Assembly: GCA_910585525.1 (NCBI GenBank)
Contig: CAJUFR010000040.1
Location: forward strand, 1-18,962
Length of the DNA: 18,962 nucleotides
Direction of reading: 5' to 3'
Source: an uncultured Angelakisella sp.
Lineage (GTDB): Bacteria > Bacillota > Clostridia > Oscillospirales > Ruminococcaceae
Program-made: the position numbers and the translations under genes
Notes under the pieces: model-generated
What the model was told of the DNA's origin: nothing
The model's input: only the letters and a program-made list of their open reading frames with translations
The model's database searches: none
Shown: positions 13,141-18,962 of the stretch, piece after piece
Layout: each line of letters begins with the position of its first letter
Numbering within the stretch: the first letter of the stretch is position 1

Positions 13141-13227
13141 GCCGGTGTGTCGAAATTGGCAAACGAGGCAGACTCAAAATCTGCTGTCAGCAATGGCTTG
13201 TGGGTTCGAGTCCCACCACCGGCACCA
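13141..13227 (+). tRNA. tRNA-Leu (anticodon CAA), intact, element-borne
   Basis: An 87-nt class II tRNA with encoded CCA. The acceptor stem GCCGGTG/CACCGGC is perfect. The anticodon arm GCAGA-CTCAAAA-TCTGC gives CAA (leucine, UUG). There is a long variable arm, and the T arm is GTGGG-TTCGAGT-CCCAC. Its 5' half differs from the broken copy at 12962, so it is not a simple reconstitution of that tRNA. No promoter with suitable spacing is seen directly upstream; the nearest good one is at 12919-12947. Confidence 0.95.
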
Positions 13228-13233
13228 CGAAAG

Positions 13234-13279
13234 TGGCTCTCAAAACCTTTATTTAAGCGGTTTGGGAGCCATTTTCATT
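13234..13279 (+). terminator. Terminator of tRNA-Leu
   Basis: The imperfect inverted repeat TGGCTCTCAAAACC (13234-13247) / GGTTTGGGAGCCA (13259-13271) is followed by TTTTCATTTTG. It overlaps the 3' end of the convergent integrase gene. Confidence 0.65.
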
Positions 13280-14519
13280 TTGCCTTTGCGGATGCGAAGG
13301 GAAGACACTCCGCCATTTTGTCCGCAGTGGCTTGCTTGCCGCTCATGTCCAGATGGGCATAAATATTTGCCGTTGTGCTAAAATCGCTGTGCCCCAGCCA
13401 GAGCTGGATTTCTTTTAGACTGACCCCGTTGGCCAGGAGAAGGCTGGCGCAACTGTGACGAAGATCATGGAAGCGAATCCTTTCCATCCCAGCCTTTTCC
13501 AGCTGTTCCGTAAAGGTTCGAGTTACTGTATCAGGGTAGATGATGCGCCCCATATCGTTGACACAGATAAAGTCCAGGAATTCCATGTTGTAATTCTTCC
13601 CGCAGATTTTCTGGTTGTGCTTTTGTTTTTTCTTTGCTTCCAGGAGGATTTCCTCAACCTGTGGGATCAAAGGAAGGGAGCGAAAGCTGGCCTTGTTCTT
13701 TGTCCGGGCTTTTACGATGGTCTCCCGTTTCCCCTCTATGGTGATACGGGATAGGGTGTGGCTGACTGTAATTGTATGCTTCTTGAAATCAATACTGTTC
13801 CACTGAAGTCCAAGAACCTCGCTGCGGCGAAAACCGTAGTAAGCAGCCAAAATGACCGGCAGCTCAATCGTGGAGCCTCGAAACACCTCAAACATCTCCG
13901 TCAGCTGTTCTGCATTATAATACCCGGATACAAAGTTGTCCTTTTTGGGGCGCTCCACATCGGCGGCCGGGTTATACTTGATCAGCTTATAGATTCTCAC
14001 CGCATCCACCAAACTTTTGCGGATATTCGCATGATAATGGAGGAGCGTGTTGCCACTGACCGAGGAACGCCGGCTCACATAGCTGTAAAAATTCTGGATG
14101 TCTACGGTTGTCAGTTCATTCAGCTTGGTGCCCTGCTCCTCAAAATAGGGGGCAATCACAGAAACGATCTGCCTGTAATAGGCGGAATAGGTCACCTCCT
14201 CCCAGTTGGAACGGGAGGCTTGCAACCAGAGCAGGATATAATCCGAGTAAAGCATATCAGCGGATATCTTGAGCTGTTTCAAGGACGGCAACGGTGCCTG
14301 GGTCTTCACAGTGTGCTTTTCTGGTAGTATTCCCTTTGTAGCATTCCTCCTTGCGGCCAAAAGCATTTTGTTTGCCTTTGTTCGGTTTCCCTTTACCTTG
14401 AGCCCCGTTGCGAACCAGTTGGGCTTTTTCTTCCCCGTTTTAGGGTCAGGGAGGTAAAGGACCATGTAAAACATATCGTGCTGGGTGCATAAGTGGCCTG
14501 AAATCATTTTCTTTGCCAT
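13275..14519 (-). CDS. int: Tyrosine recombinase (integrase)
   Basis: A 414-residue site-specific integrase that inserts and excises the element at its attachment site. It has an N-terminal arm-binding region (to about 75), a core-binding domain (about 85-185) and a C-terminal catalytic domain. Catalytic residues: R232 in YYGFRRSEVLGL, H351 and R354 in HDLRHSC, H377 in LGHSD, and nucleophile Y387 in NIYAHLD. All are present, so it should be active. I chose the ATG at 14519, with AAAGGA about 8 bases upstream, over the ATG at 14528, which abuts the ribosome site. It lies next to tRNA-Leu, reads towards the junction, and follows the excisionase by 48 bp. Confidence 0.96.
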   Translation of the reverse strand: MAKKMISGHLCTQHDMFYMVLYLPDPKTGKKKPNWFATGLKVKGNRTKANKMLLAARRNATKGILPEKHTVKTQAPLPSLKQLKISADMLYSDYILLWLQASRSNWEEVTYSAYYRQIVSVIAPYFEEQGTKLNELTTVDIQNFYSYVSRRSSVSGNTLLHYHANIRKSLVDAVRIYKLIKYNPAADVERPKKDNFVSGYYNAEQLTEMFEVFRGSTIELPVILAAYYGFRRSEVLGLQWNSIDFKKHTITVSHTLSRITIEGKRETIVKARTKNKASFRSLPLIPQVEEILLEAKKKQKHNQKICGKNYNMEFLDFICVNDMGRIIYPDTVTRTFTEQLEKAGMERIRFHDLRHSCASLLLANGVSLKEIQLWLGHSDFSTTANIYAHLDMSGKQATADKMAECLPFASAKAK

Positions 14520-14567
14520 TTGGAACATCCTTTCTTTTCAGGCCGCTATGAAATTGACACTTCTATT

Positions 14568-14837
14568 TTACCTGGGCGGCTCTGTTCTTTCAAGTGGAAC
14601 ACCCCCTTCTTTTTCCGGCATACCGCATTTTTGAAGGTATGCGATGATATGACACTTAGGAATCCTATATGTGCGTCCGATCCGTAAGTGAGCGATTTCC
14701 CCATTCCGAAGCAGTTTGTAAGCGGTTTTGACACCGATACTGAGTATTTCGCAAAGCTGGGGGACATCCAGCACATCTGGGTAATTAGGAAACAGCAGGC
14801 GGTAAGCCTCCCTGTCTTTCAAATCGCTATAAATCAT
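14568..14837 (-). CDS. xis: Excisionase / helix-turn-helix DNA-binding protein
   Basis: An 89-residue protein with a MerR-like winged helix-turn-helix typical of Tn916-type Xis: DVPQLCEILSIGVKTAYKLL is the HTH, and EIAHLRIGRTYRIPKCHIIAYL the wing and following helix. It would bend attachment-site DNA and direct the integrase towards excision. The ATG at 14837 has GGAGGTGAT 8 bases upstream. That site lies partly in a small hairpin. It is directly upstream of the integrase gene. Confidence 0.9.
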   Translation of the reverse strand: MIYSDLKDREAYRLLFPNYPDVLDVPQLCEILSIGVKTAYKLLRNGEIAHLRIGRTYRIPKCHIIAYLQKCGMPEKEGGVPLERTEPPR

Positions 14838-14838
14838 T

Positions 14839-14851
14839 GGTGAATATCACC
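14839..14851 (-). promoter_or_regulatory. Small hairpin over the xis ribosome binding site
   Basis: GGTGA-TAT-TCACC on the minus strand pairs part of the Shine-Dalgarno sequence GGAGGTGAT with bases just before the start codon. The 5-bp stem could lower xis translation. Confidence 0.35.
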
Positions 14852-15074
14852 TCCATTATTTTTATTGACATCCCTCATCGGAACCATCCCCGTCCGGCCT
14901 GGCATGACCATTAGGCGGGTTGTCACCGGCCTCCTGTCCGCTCGCTGAAAAGGTCCTGGCAGACAGAAAAACCGGGTAGGCCCCGAAGCAGATGGTATTC
15001 AGCTGTCAAGGTGCAGGAGGGGAAATTTACCCTCTCGTTAAGTAATCAGCCAGGTGAGCAATAAAAACTGACAG
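14852..15074. other. Gene-free stretch upstream of xis
   Basis: About 220 bases without a credible gene on either strand, between the xis ribosome site and the terminator of the sigma-factor unit. It must hold the xis/int promoter, but I see no convincing -35/-10 pair. Integrase arm-binding repeats could also lie here; none stands out by eye. Confidence 0.3.
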
Positions 15075-15113
15075 AAAAAGGGGCAGCCGAAAAAAATTTT
15101 TCTCGGCTGCCCC
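15075..15113 (-). terminator. Terminator of the sigma-factor unit
   Basis: An 11-bp stem GGGGCAGCCGA/TCGGCTGCCCC (15080-15090 with 15103-15113) with an A/T-paired inner part is followed on the minus strand by TTTTT. It starts just after the small HTH gene. Confidence 0.9.
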
Positions 15114-15118
15114 CACAC

Positions 15119-15304
15119 TCAGATGTGAAAATGCCGGATACAGGCCAGCAGGGTATCGTAAAGGTTCTGCATCAAGTCCTCGTCAAAGGTCCCCTCAATA
15201 CTGCTTTCCTTGACGATCAGCCCCCGGTAGAGCTCCAGGATCACCCGGAGCGCATCTTTATCCCCCAGCTGAGCCTTCATCAAAAGCCGTTTAAAGCCTT
15301 TCAT
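15119..15304 (-). CDS. Small helix-turn-helix protein (Tn916 Orf8-like)
   Basis: A 61-residue protein resembling the short HTH_16-type proteins that accompany the sigma factor in Tn916-family elements: KAQLGDKDALRVILELYRGLIVKESSIEGTFDEDLMQ shows the typical sigma region 2-like helices. It is probably a transcription regulator of element genes; the precise role is unknown. Its ATG overlaps the end of the sigma-factor gene by 14 bases, so translation is coupled. Confidence 0.75.
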   Translation of the reverse strand: MKGFKRLLMKAQLGDKDALRVILELYRGLIVKESSIEGTFDEDLMQNLYDTLLACIRHFHI

Positions 15305-15764
15305 CCTCTCCTTCCTCCTCCATATACCTTCTCAGTTTTTTGATGGTTCTGGCGTAGCATTGCTCCACCGTGTTCGTCCTAAGCCCCAAAATGGCTGCAA
15401 TTTCAGCGTGCTTCATCTTGTGGACCAGGTGCAGGTTCAGGATCTTCCGTTCCCGGTCGCTCAGCTTCAAGACGGCGATCAGCAGCTGGTCGCTGCAGAT
15501 CACTTCCTCCAAGGCCCCGTCCCGAAGGATCCGTTCTACCTCGTCCTCATAAACCGCCAGGTTCTTATCCAAAGGGCCACCCGGCATCTCCTCCTGCCGG
15601 TCCAGCAATTCGTCCAATGATGTCACCATCCTTTGATGCTCGTAGTATTTCATCAGGTATTTACCCTTTCTACGCCGGAGCGCAGTGAGAAAATACGCGG
15701 TAAACTGGTTGTGGAGCCGTTCGTCTTCGGCTTCTTCTGTCAGGATATTTCTGTTGTCCTCCAT
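15291..15764 (-). CDS. Sigma-70 family RNA polymerase sigma factor (element-encoded)
   Basis: A 157-residue sigma-like protein. The C-terminus holds a region 4 HTH: LSDRERKILNLHLVHKM and HAEIAAILGLRTNTVEQCYARTIKKLRRYM, for -35 recognition. The N-terminal half (LHNQFTAYFLTALRRRKGKYL) matches Tn916 Orf7-type proteins, which control excision and transfer genes. The chosen ATG at 15764 has AAAGGAG 8 bases upstream; the ATG 21 bases earlier has no ribosome site. It is co-transcribed with the small HTH protein and preceded by a long inverted repeat. Confidence 0.85.
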   Translation of the reverse strand: MEDNRNILTEEAEDERLHNQFTAYFLTALRRRKGKYLMKYYEHQRMVTSLDELLDRQEEMPGGPLDKNLAVYEDEVERILRDGALEEVICSDQLLIAVLKLSDRERKILNLHLVHKMKHAEIAAILGLRTNTVEQCYARTIKKLRRYMEEEGEDERL

Positions 15765-15822
15765 ATACCGGACTCCTTTGCACATTTTTTGCGGGAATGT
15801 GCAAAGAGGGCGGGGCCCGGCT

Positions 15823-15873
15823 CCTGTACCCAGCTATGTTCTGTCACCTTCTTTGGATCAAGCTGGGCACAGG
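15823..15873 (-). promoter_or_regulatory. Inverted repeat upstream of the sigma-factor gene
   Basis: CCTGTACCCAGCT (15823-15835) and AGCTGGGCACAGG (15861-15873) are complementary at 12 of 13 positions, 25 bases apart. They lie about 60-110 bases before the sigma-factor start. This may be a leader hairpin or an operator. Confidence 0.45.
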
Positions 15874-15923
15874 GTAGGATTTTTTGACGAAATCTACTGT
15901 AAAAATTTGGATATGGAGAAGCG

Positions 15924-15960
15924 AAAAAAAAAAGAAACCTGTCCTCTGGTGACAGGTTTC
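15924..15960 (-). terminator. Terminator of the parM-parR unit
   Basis: A perfect 10-bp stem GAAACCTGTC/GACAGGTTTC (15934-15943 with 15951-15960) is followed on the minus strand by ten T. It begins 17 bases after the ParR-like stop. Confidence 0.95.
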
Positions 15961-15977
15961 GACAAGGAATTTTTAAT

Positions 15978-16376
15978 TTACCGGTTAATTCGAGAGCGCA
16001 GCGAGCCTAATCCGTTCGCCAGCAGATCGCGCTCTGCTTCCGAAATTTCTACAGTCGCCGCTGGCTCCTTGACCACCGGTTGTGCCGGCATCACGGGTCC
16101 CGGAGAGGGTCTGACAGTTACCTTTTCCAGCCCATCCAGGACTCTTTTGGCCGTTTGCTCGATGATCCGGTCTGCAAGGCTTTGGAGGGACTGGTGCTCA
16201 CCGGTGGAGTCCACCGGCAGCTTATTGCAGTCGATGTAATGGAGAATAGCAGTGACGATGTACTGGCTCTTGCTCTTACCCTGCTGGTTTAGGATCTCAA
16301 CGGTCCGGCGGTGGCGCGGGTCAGTCTGGTTAAAGAGCAGGGTAAACCGGTAGGGATTGCCTTTCACATCCGGCAT
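15978..16376 (-). CDS. ParR-like DNA-binding partition protein
   Basis: A 132-residue protein directly downstream of a ParM-like gene, with the layout of ParR adaptor proteins: an N-terminal part fitting a ribbon-helix-helix fold (YRFTLLFNQTDPRHRRTVEIL, then a helix ending SQYIVTAILHYI), a middle helix, and a Pro-rich linker with an acidic helical C-terminus that would contact the filament end. ParR binds a centromere-like repeat array and couples it to ParM filaments. Identification rests on position and architecture more than sequence recognition. The start at 16376 follows GAGGTG, which overlaps the parM stop region. Confidence 0.75.
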   Translation of the reverse strand: MPDVKGNPYRFTLLFNQTDPRHRRTVEILNQQGKSKSQYIVTAILHYIDCNKLPVDSTGEHQSLQSLADRIIEQTAKRVLDGLEKVTVRPSPGPVMPAQPVVKEPAATVEISEAERDLLANGLGSLRSRINR

Positions 16377-16387
16377 GAGGCATCACC

Positions 16388-17338
16388 TCACAGCCCCAGC
16401 TGGTAAAGCCGCTGGTACCCAATGGCGTTGGATTTGATCTCCTCCACAAAGGTGCAGCGCCCCAGCTTGTCCGAGCTTTCGATCAGCGGCCGGAACAGGA
16501 TGGAGCCGCCGCCGACAAACACCGTATAGTAGGTCTTGAGATCAATGCCCTGCTCTCGCAGGCGGTTGAAGAAGTCCTCTACAAACTCCCTGGCCATCTT
16601 GGTGATCTGCATAGCCACAGGTTCCTCCAGCAGCGAATTGCCTCCCCGGAGGACGGTATCAATATCGTTTTCGTCCAAAAGGAGGTCGAAGGTGGAATTG
16701 ATCCGCTTCATGGCCAGGTTGTAGAAATTGATGGTGCCATACTCCAGGGAGTCGCAGACAGAAAGGTCCAGCATCCCGCTGCTGATCTTCAGAATATCCG
16801 CCGTATAGCCTCCAATGTCCACCACCAGGGCCTTGGAATACCCCTGCAGCTGGGCAATCATTGGGGCAACGGCTGCATATGCCTGGGGATAGACCCGCAC
16901 CTCGCTGATGAACAGGGCAACTGGCTGGTCGTTGAACCGGAAGTCGATCCGGCTGTATTCGTGAAAATAGCTCAGGTACCGCTCCTCTTGGGTGCCAAAG
17001 TGGGCGGGAGGCAGCCCCAGCAGGAGGACGATATTGACGCGCTCCTCGGTATCCAGCCCGGCGTCCCGCAGCTCGCAGGCGATACCGAACAGCGTGAGGA
17101 TGAAGTACCGCTCATCGGCGGTCTTGTCCCGCATATAGGGGACACGCTGGTCGCTGAGGGTGTAGTATTTTCCCTTGTACTGGATGACATCCTTCCCAAA
17201 GGGCGGGTAGCTGTCGTGACAGGTCAGGCCGGCGGTGAAGATATGGCGCGGGGTCTTGATCTGCTTGTTGCCGGTATCCACCGGGACTAGCAGGCTTTCG
17301 GTTACGGCAGTGCCGGACAGGCAGGGGCTTTGTATCAT
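16388..17338 (-). CDS. ParM/StbA-like actin-family ATPase
   Basis: A 316-residue bacterial actin homologue of the plasmid-segregation type. Phosphate 1 motif: VPVDTGNKQIK (about 17-27). Phosphate 2: VVDIGGYTADI. Adenosine motif: VFVGGGSILF near the C-terminus. It would polymerise with ATP and push or hold element copies, together with the ParR-like protein. The ATG at 17338 has GGAGGAG 5 bases upstream; an earlier ATG at 17413 adds residues without a ribosome site. Its presence on an integrating element suggests a phase as an extrachromosomal circle that is actively maintained. Confidence 0.88.
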   Translation of the reverse strand: MIQSPCLSGTAVTESLLVPVDTGNKQIKTPRHIFTAGLTCHDSYPPFGKDVIQYKGKYYTLSDQRVPYMRDKTADERYFILTLFGIACELRDAGLDTEERVNIVLLLGLPPAHFGTQEERYLSYFHEYSRIDFRFNDQPVALFISEVRVYPQAYAAVAPMIAQLQGYSKALVVDIGGYTADILKISSGMLDLSVCDSLEYGTINFYNLAMKRINSTFDLLLDENDIDTVLRGGNSLLEEPVAMQITKMAREFVEDFFNRLREQGIDLKTYYTVFVGGGSILFRPLIESSDKLGRCTFVEEIKSNAIGYQRLYQLGL

Positions 17339-17384
17339 GGGATCTCCTCCTTCAGATGTTTGATGAAATCGCGTTTCTGCTTTA

Positions 17385-17413
17385 CCCATAGGAAGAATGA
17401 GGTAAATTTGCAA
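17385..17413 (-). promoter_or_regulatory. Candidate parMR promoter
   Basis: On the minus strand TTGCAA (17408-17413), a 17-base spacer and TATGGG (17385-17390). The -35 overlaps the first of four TTGC repeats, which would allow repression by the ParR-like protein. Confidence 0.4.
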
Positions 17414-17446
17414 CAGCTTTTTGCGCTTTCTTTGCGGAAAAATTGC
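17407..17446. repeat. TTTGC repeats, candidate parC centromere
   Basis: TTTGC at 17407, 17420 and 17431, and ATTGC at 17442, are spaced 13, 11 and 11 bases apart, close to one helical turn. They lie in an AT-rich stretch upstream of parM, where ParR-binding arrays are usually found. Confidence 0.4.
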
Positions 17447-17448
17447 AG

Positions 17449-17480
17449 CAAAAAGAGGAGGGTATTTTAAGACACCCTCC
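17449..17480 (-). terminator. Terminator of the zinc-ribbon gene
   Basis: The stem GGAGGGT/ACCCTCC (17457-17463 with 17474-17480) is followed on the minus strand by TCTTTTTG. It lies 8 bases after the zinc-ribbon stop. Confidence 0.8.
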
Positions 17481-17488
17481 CCTTCGGT

Positions 17489-17758
17489 TTATTTCTGCCG
17501 TCCCAGCAAAAGCGCGATGATCTGCTTTTCGGCCCAGCGGTGCAACCTTGCGCCGCCGGTGCCAACAAAGATCCCCTTAAAGTCTGCCAGCCGCAGCGGC
17601 CGCCCGCACCGTTGGCAAAGCTGCCGCAGGTCGGCGCAGCCTTTGCAGATGATGGTCCCTTCGGGGGCCTCGCTGAGATCCTTGCCGCAATACTCGCAGG
17701 AGACCACGCTTTGGTCAACCGGGTCGATCAGTTCTGTGGATAAGCATTTTTGACAGAT
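17489..17758 (-). CDS. Small zinc-ribbon protein, start uncertain
   Basis: About 89 residues with three CxxC knuckles (CQKC, CEYC, CQRC) plus a CKGC pair, spaced as in zinc ribbons. The C-terminus (LADFKGIFVGTGGARLHRWAEKQIIALL) looks helical. Function unknown; nucleic-acid or protein binding is the usual guess. No ATG or TTG lies at the natural start. An ATC at 17758 has AAAGGATG at about the right distance; a GTG at about 17711 would lose the first knuckle; an ATG at 17920 would overlap the upstream gene by 155 bases with noncoding-looking sequence. Coordinates use the ATC as best guess. Confidence 0.55.
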   Translation of the reverse strand: MCQKCLSTELIDPVDQSVVSCEYCGKDLSEAPEGTIICKGCADLRQLCQRCGRPLRLADFKGIFVGTGGARLHRWAEKQIIALLLGRQK

Positions 17759-17765
17759 GATAGGA

Positions 17766-18908
17766 TCACATCCTTTCGGTATGGGATATGGGGACGCTTT
17801 CAAAGAGACAAAGCTGTTCTGCCGTTGAAGGCGGTGTCTGCCGCTGCTGTACCAGCTCCGCGATGCGCTCTGCTGGAAGAAGTTTTTGGCTGCGGCACAG
17901 GTCCGCTTTTTCCAGACCATCCAGCCCCTTTTCCAGAATCAGCCGTTCAAGTCTGGCAATCTTCTTTTTCTGGGCAGTCTGTTTTCTCTCCTGTTTTTTC
18001 TGTGCGGCGGCTTTCTGCATATCACCGGCGTGAACGATCTTGATCCCCTCGGCGGCGTCCCGCAGGTCCTGAAGGAGATCCCTGGTTTCCCGGCGTTCCG
18101 CCCGAATATTCTGAACCTCTACTGTATAAGTGGGGTCAAAGAACCGTTCTCTGAAACTTCTATTTTCCTCACTCTCCTGGATCTGGGCGCCGCAACATCG
18201 GACGATTGCTTCACAGAGTGTCAAAGAAGCGAAGCTGTCCAGCAGCTTTTTCCCCTTGATGATGGAGACAATGGTTTCATCCGGGAAAAGTCCCACGCCC
18301 TTTTGTGTCCTGCTGATTTTGACATCGTAGAAGACATTTCCCTTTTTCGGGGACAACTCGGTTTGCAGGACATCACAGTAGCGGCAGAATCCCTCCCGCG
18401 CACAGTCGATGGGGTCATAGAACATCCGCCACTGCTTTTCCATCCGGTCGTACCGGCTCCTGTGTTTGCAGGCCCGCCCCTGTTTTTGAAGGCGGAAGGC
18501 TTCAAATAGGGTATCCGCCTCTGTCCAAACCTCCTCATGGGCTTTGTCCAGGCTCTGCTCATAGGAGTAAGGCCGGTCGGTCAGACGGCAGGCGCAGTGC
18601 CGTATTTCGCCGCGCCGTTCCCACAGAAGAGGATGATTCTGCTCACAAGGAGCGCCGGTAAAATAAGGGCAGGCGACAACGGGATTGTCGTTTTCTGGCA
18701 TCCAATCGATGCCCATAAAGCTCATTGTTCCCGTAACAAAATGGTTTCCTTTTACCAAGAGGCCGCAGGGCGTTTCAAAAACCAGCCGGTAAAGTGTTTC
18801 CCGCCGGTAGGTAAACCCGCCATAAAAGGGGTCAAAGGGCCGGACATCATCGGGATAGTTTTCCTTTGTATATCCTTCAGAGAAGAGCAGTTGGGTGAGT
18901 TTATTCAG
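17766..18908 (-). CDS. Element protein of unknown function, probable CTG start
   Basis: About 380 residues, not recognised. The N-terminal half is Cys-rich (CPYFTGAPCEQNHPLLW, CACRL, CAREGFCRYCD), suggesting metal binding. The C-terminal third is a Lys/Gln/Glu-rich coiled coil (AAAQKKQERKQTAQKKKIAR). The conserved-looking frame extends upstream of the first ATG/GTG/TTG to a CTG at 18908, preceded by AAAGGG. That CTG overlaps the upstream gene's TGA as CTGA, the coupling seen with ATGA overlaps. A TTG at 18758 is the next option and would drop about 50 residues. Confidence 0.6.
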   Translation of the reverse strand: MNKLTQLLFSEGYTKENYPDDVRPFDPFYGGFTYRRETLYRLVFETPCGLLVKGNHFVTGTMSFMGIDWMPENDNPVVACPYFTGAPCEQNHPLLWERRGEIRHCACRLTDRPYSYEQSLDKAHEEVWTEADTLFEAFRLQKQGRACKHRSRYDRMEKQWRMFYDPIDCAREGFCRYCDVLQTELSPKKGNVFYDVKISRTQKGVGLFPDETIVSIIKGKKLLDSFASLTLCEAIVRCCGAQIQESEENRSFRERFFDPTYTVEVQNIRAERRETRDLLQDLRDAAEGIKIVHAGDMQKAAAQKKQERKQTAQKKKIARLERLILEKGLDGLEKADLCRSQKLLPAERIAELVQQRQTPPSTAEQLCLFESVPISHTERM

Positions 18909-18962
18909 CTTACCCTTTCAACAGCAGCTCGCAGACCGTCGCGTTGGATCATGAGAGGGACA
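18905..18962 (-). CDS. C-terminal end of an upstream element gene (partial)
   Basis: A frame enters from the right edge and ends at TGA 18905-18907 with the residues VPLMIQRDGLRAAVERVS. Too short to identify. Its stop overlaps the start of the next gene, so it belongs to the same operon. Confidence 0.5.
   Translation of the reverse strand, partial: VPLMIQRDGLRAAVERVS

Larger units (their letters stand above)
12991..18962. mobile_element. Integrative (probably conjugative) element, left end
   Basis: Bounded on the left by the anticodon-loop core of the broken tRNA-Leu and continuing past the right edge. It holds, all on the minus strand, a tyrosine integrase, an excisionase, a small HTH protein overlapping a sigma factor (an order like the Tn916 left end), ParR/ParM partition genes, a zinc-ribbon protein and an unknown protein. 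Base composition is less GC-rich than the backbone near the end. No conjugation genes are inside the window, so the conjugative nature is inferred. Confidence 0.85.

Noticed and set aside
12856..13362. Frames running across the two tRNA-Leu regions on both strands
   Set aside because: They pass through tRNA genes and a terminator. Only the short integrase-like tail on the minus strand was kept, as a possible remnant.

Overview
The window looks like a chromosomal piece of a GC-rich Gram-positive Clostridia member, most likely an Oscillospiraceae-type gut bacterium (Flavonifractor/Lawsonibacter-like; inferred from gene style, not computed). Supporting signs are AAGGAGG-type ribosome binding sites, a T-box riboswitch on valS, strong TTGACA/TATAAT-like promoters, a KtrB-type potassium channel, an HPr/Crh-like protein and GC-rich dispersed hairpin repeats between genes.

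Positions 1 to about 12,960 are host backbone. From the left: a repeat block, tRNA-Gly(CCC), and a minus-strand cluster NUDIX hydrolase -> TrkH/KtrB potassium channel -> DIP1984-family protein. Next come tRNA-Arg(CCT) on the plus strand, then valS on the minus strand with a complete T-box leader and promoter. A small unrecognised gene and an S1-domain protein follow on the plus strand, convergent with a D,D-carboxypeptidase-like membrane protein that has lost two of its three catalytic motifs. Divergent from that is a metallophosphoesterase-like protein that also lacks canonical metal ligands; the two share a palindromic extended -10 region. After a second repeat block come a Crh-like HPr homologue (Gln at position 15), a dense hairpin/repeat region, and a coupled pair of PaaI-type thioesterase and oligopeptide-binding lipoprotein.

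From about 12,990 to the right edge the window enters an integrated mobile element, probably an integrative conjugative element with a Tn916-like left-end module. Its left junction lies in the anticodon loop of a host tRNA-Leu(CAA): the 5' half and its promoter remain, but the 3' half is gone. About 140 bp further on lies a complete, different tRNA-Leu(CAA), then a tyrosine integrase, an excisionase, a small HTH protein, a sigma factor, a ParR/ParM-type partition pair, a zinc-ribbon protein and an unrecognised 380-residue protein. All these element genes run leftwards. The element continues past the window.

The most interesting points are the apparent replacement of a disrupted tRNA by an element-borne copy under the captured host promoter, the pair of divergent proteins with missing catalytic residues, and dispersed repeats whose hairpins differ by compensatory base changes.
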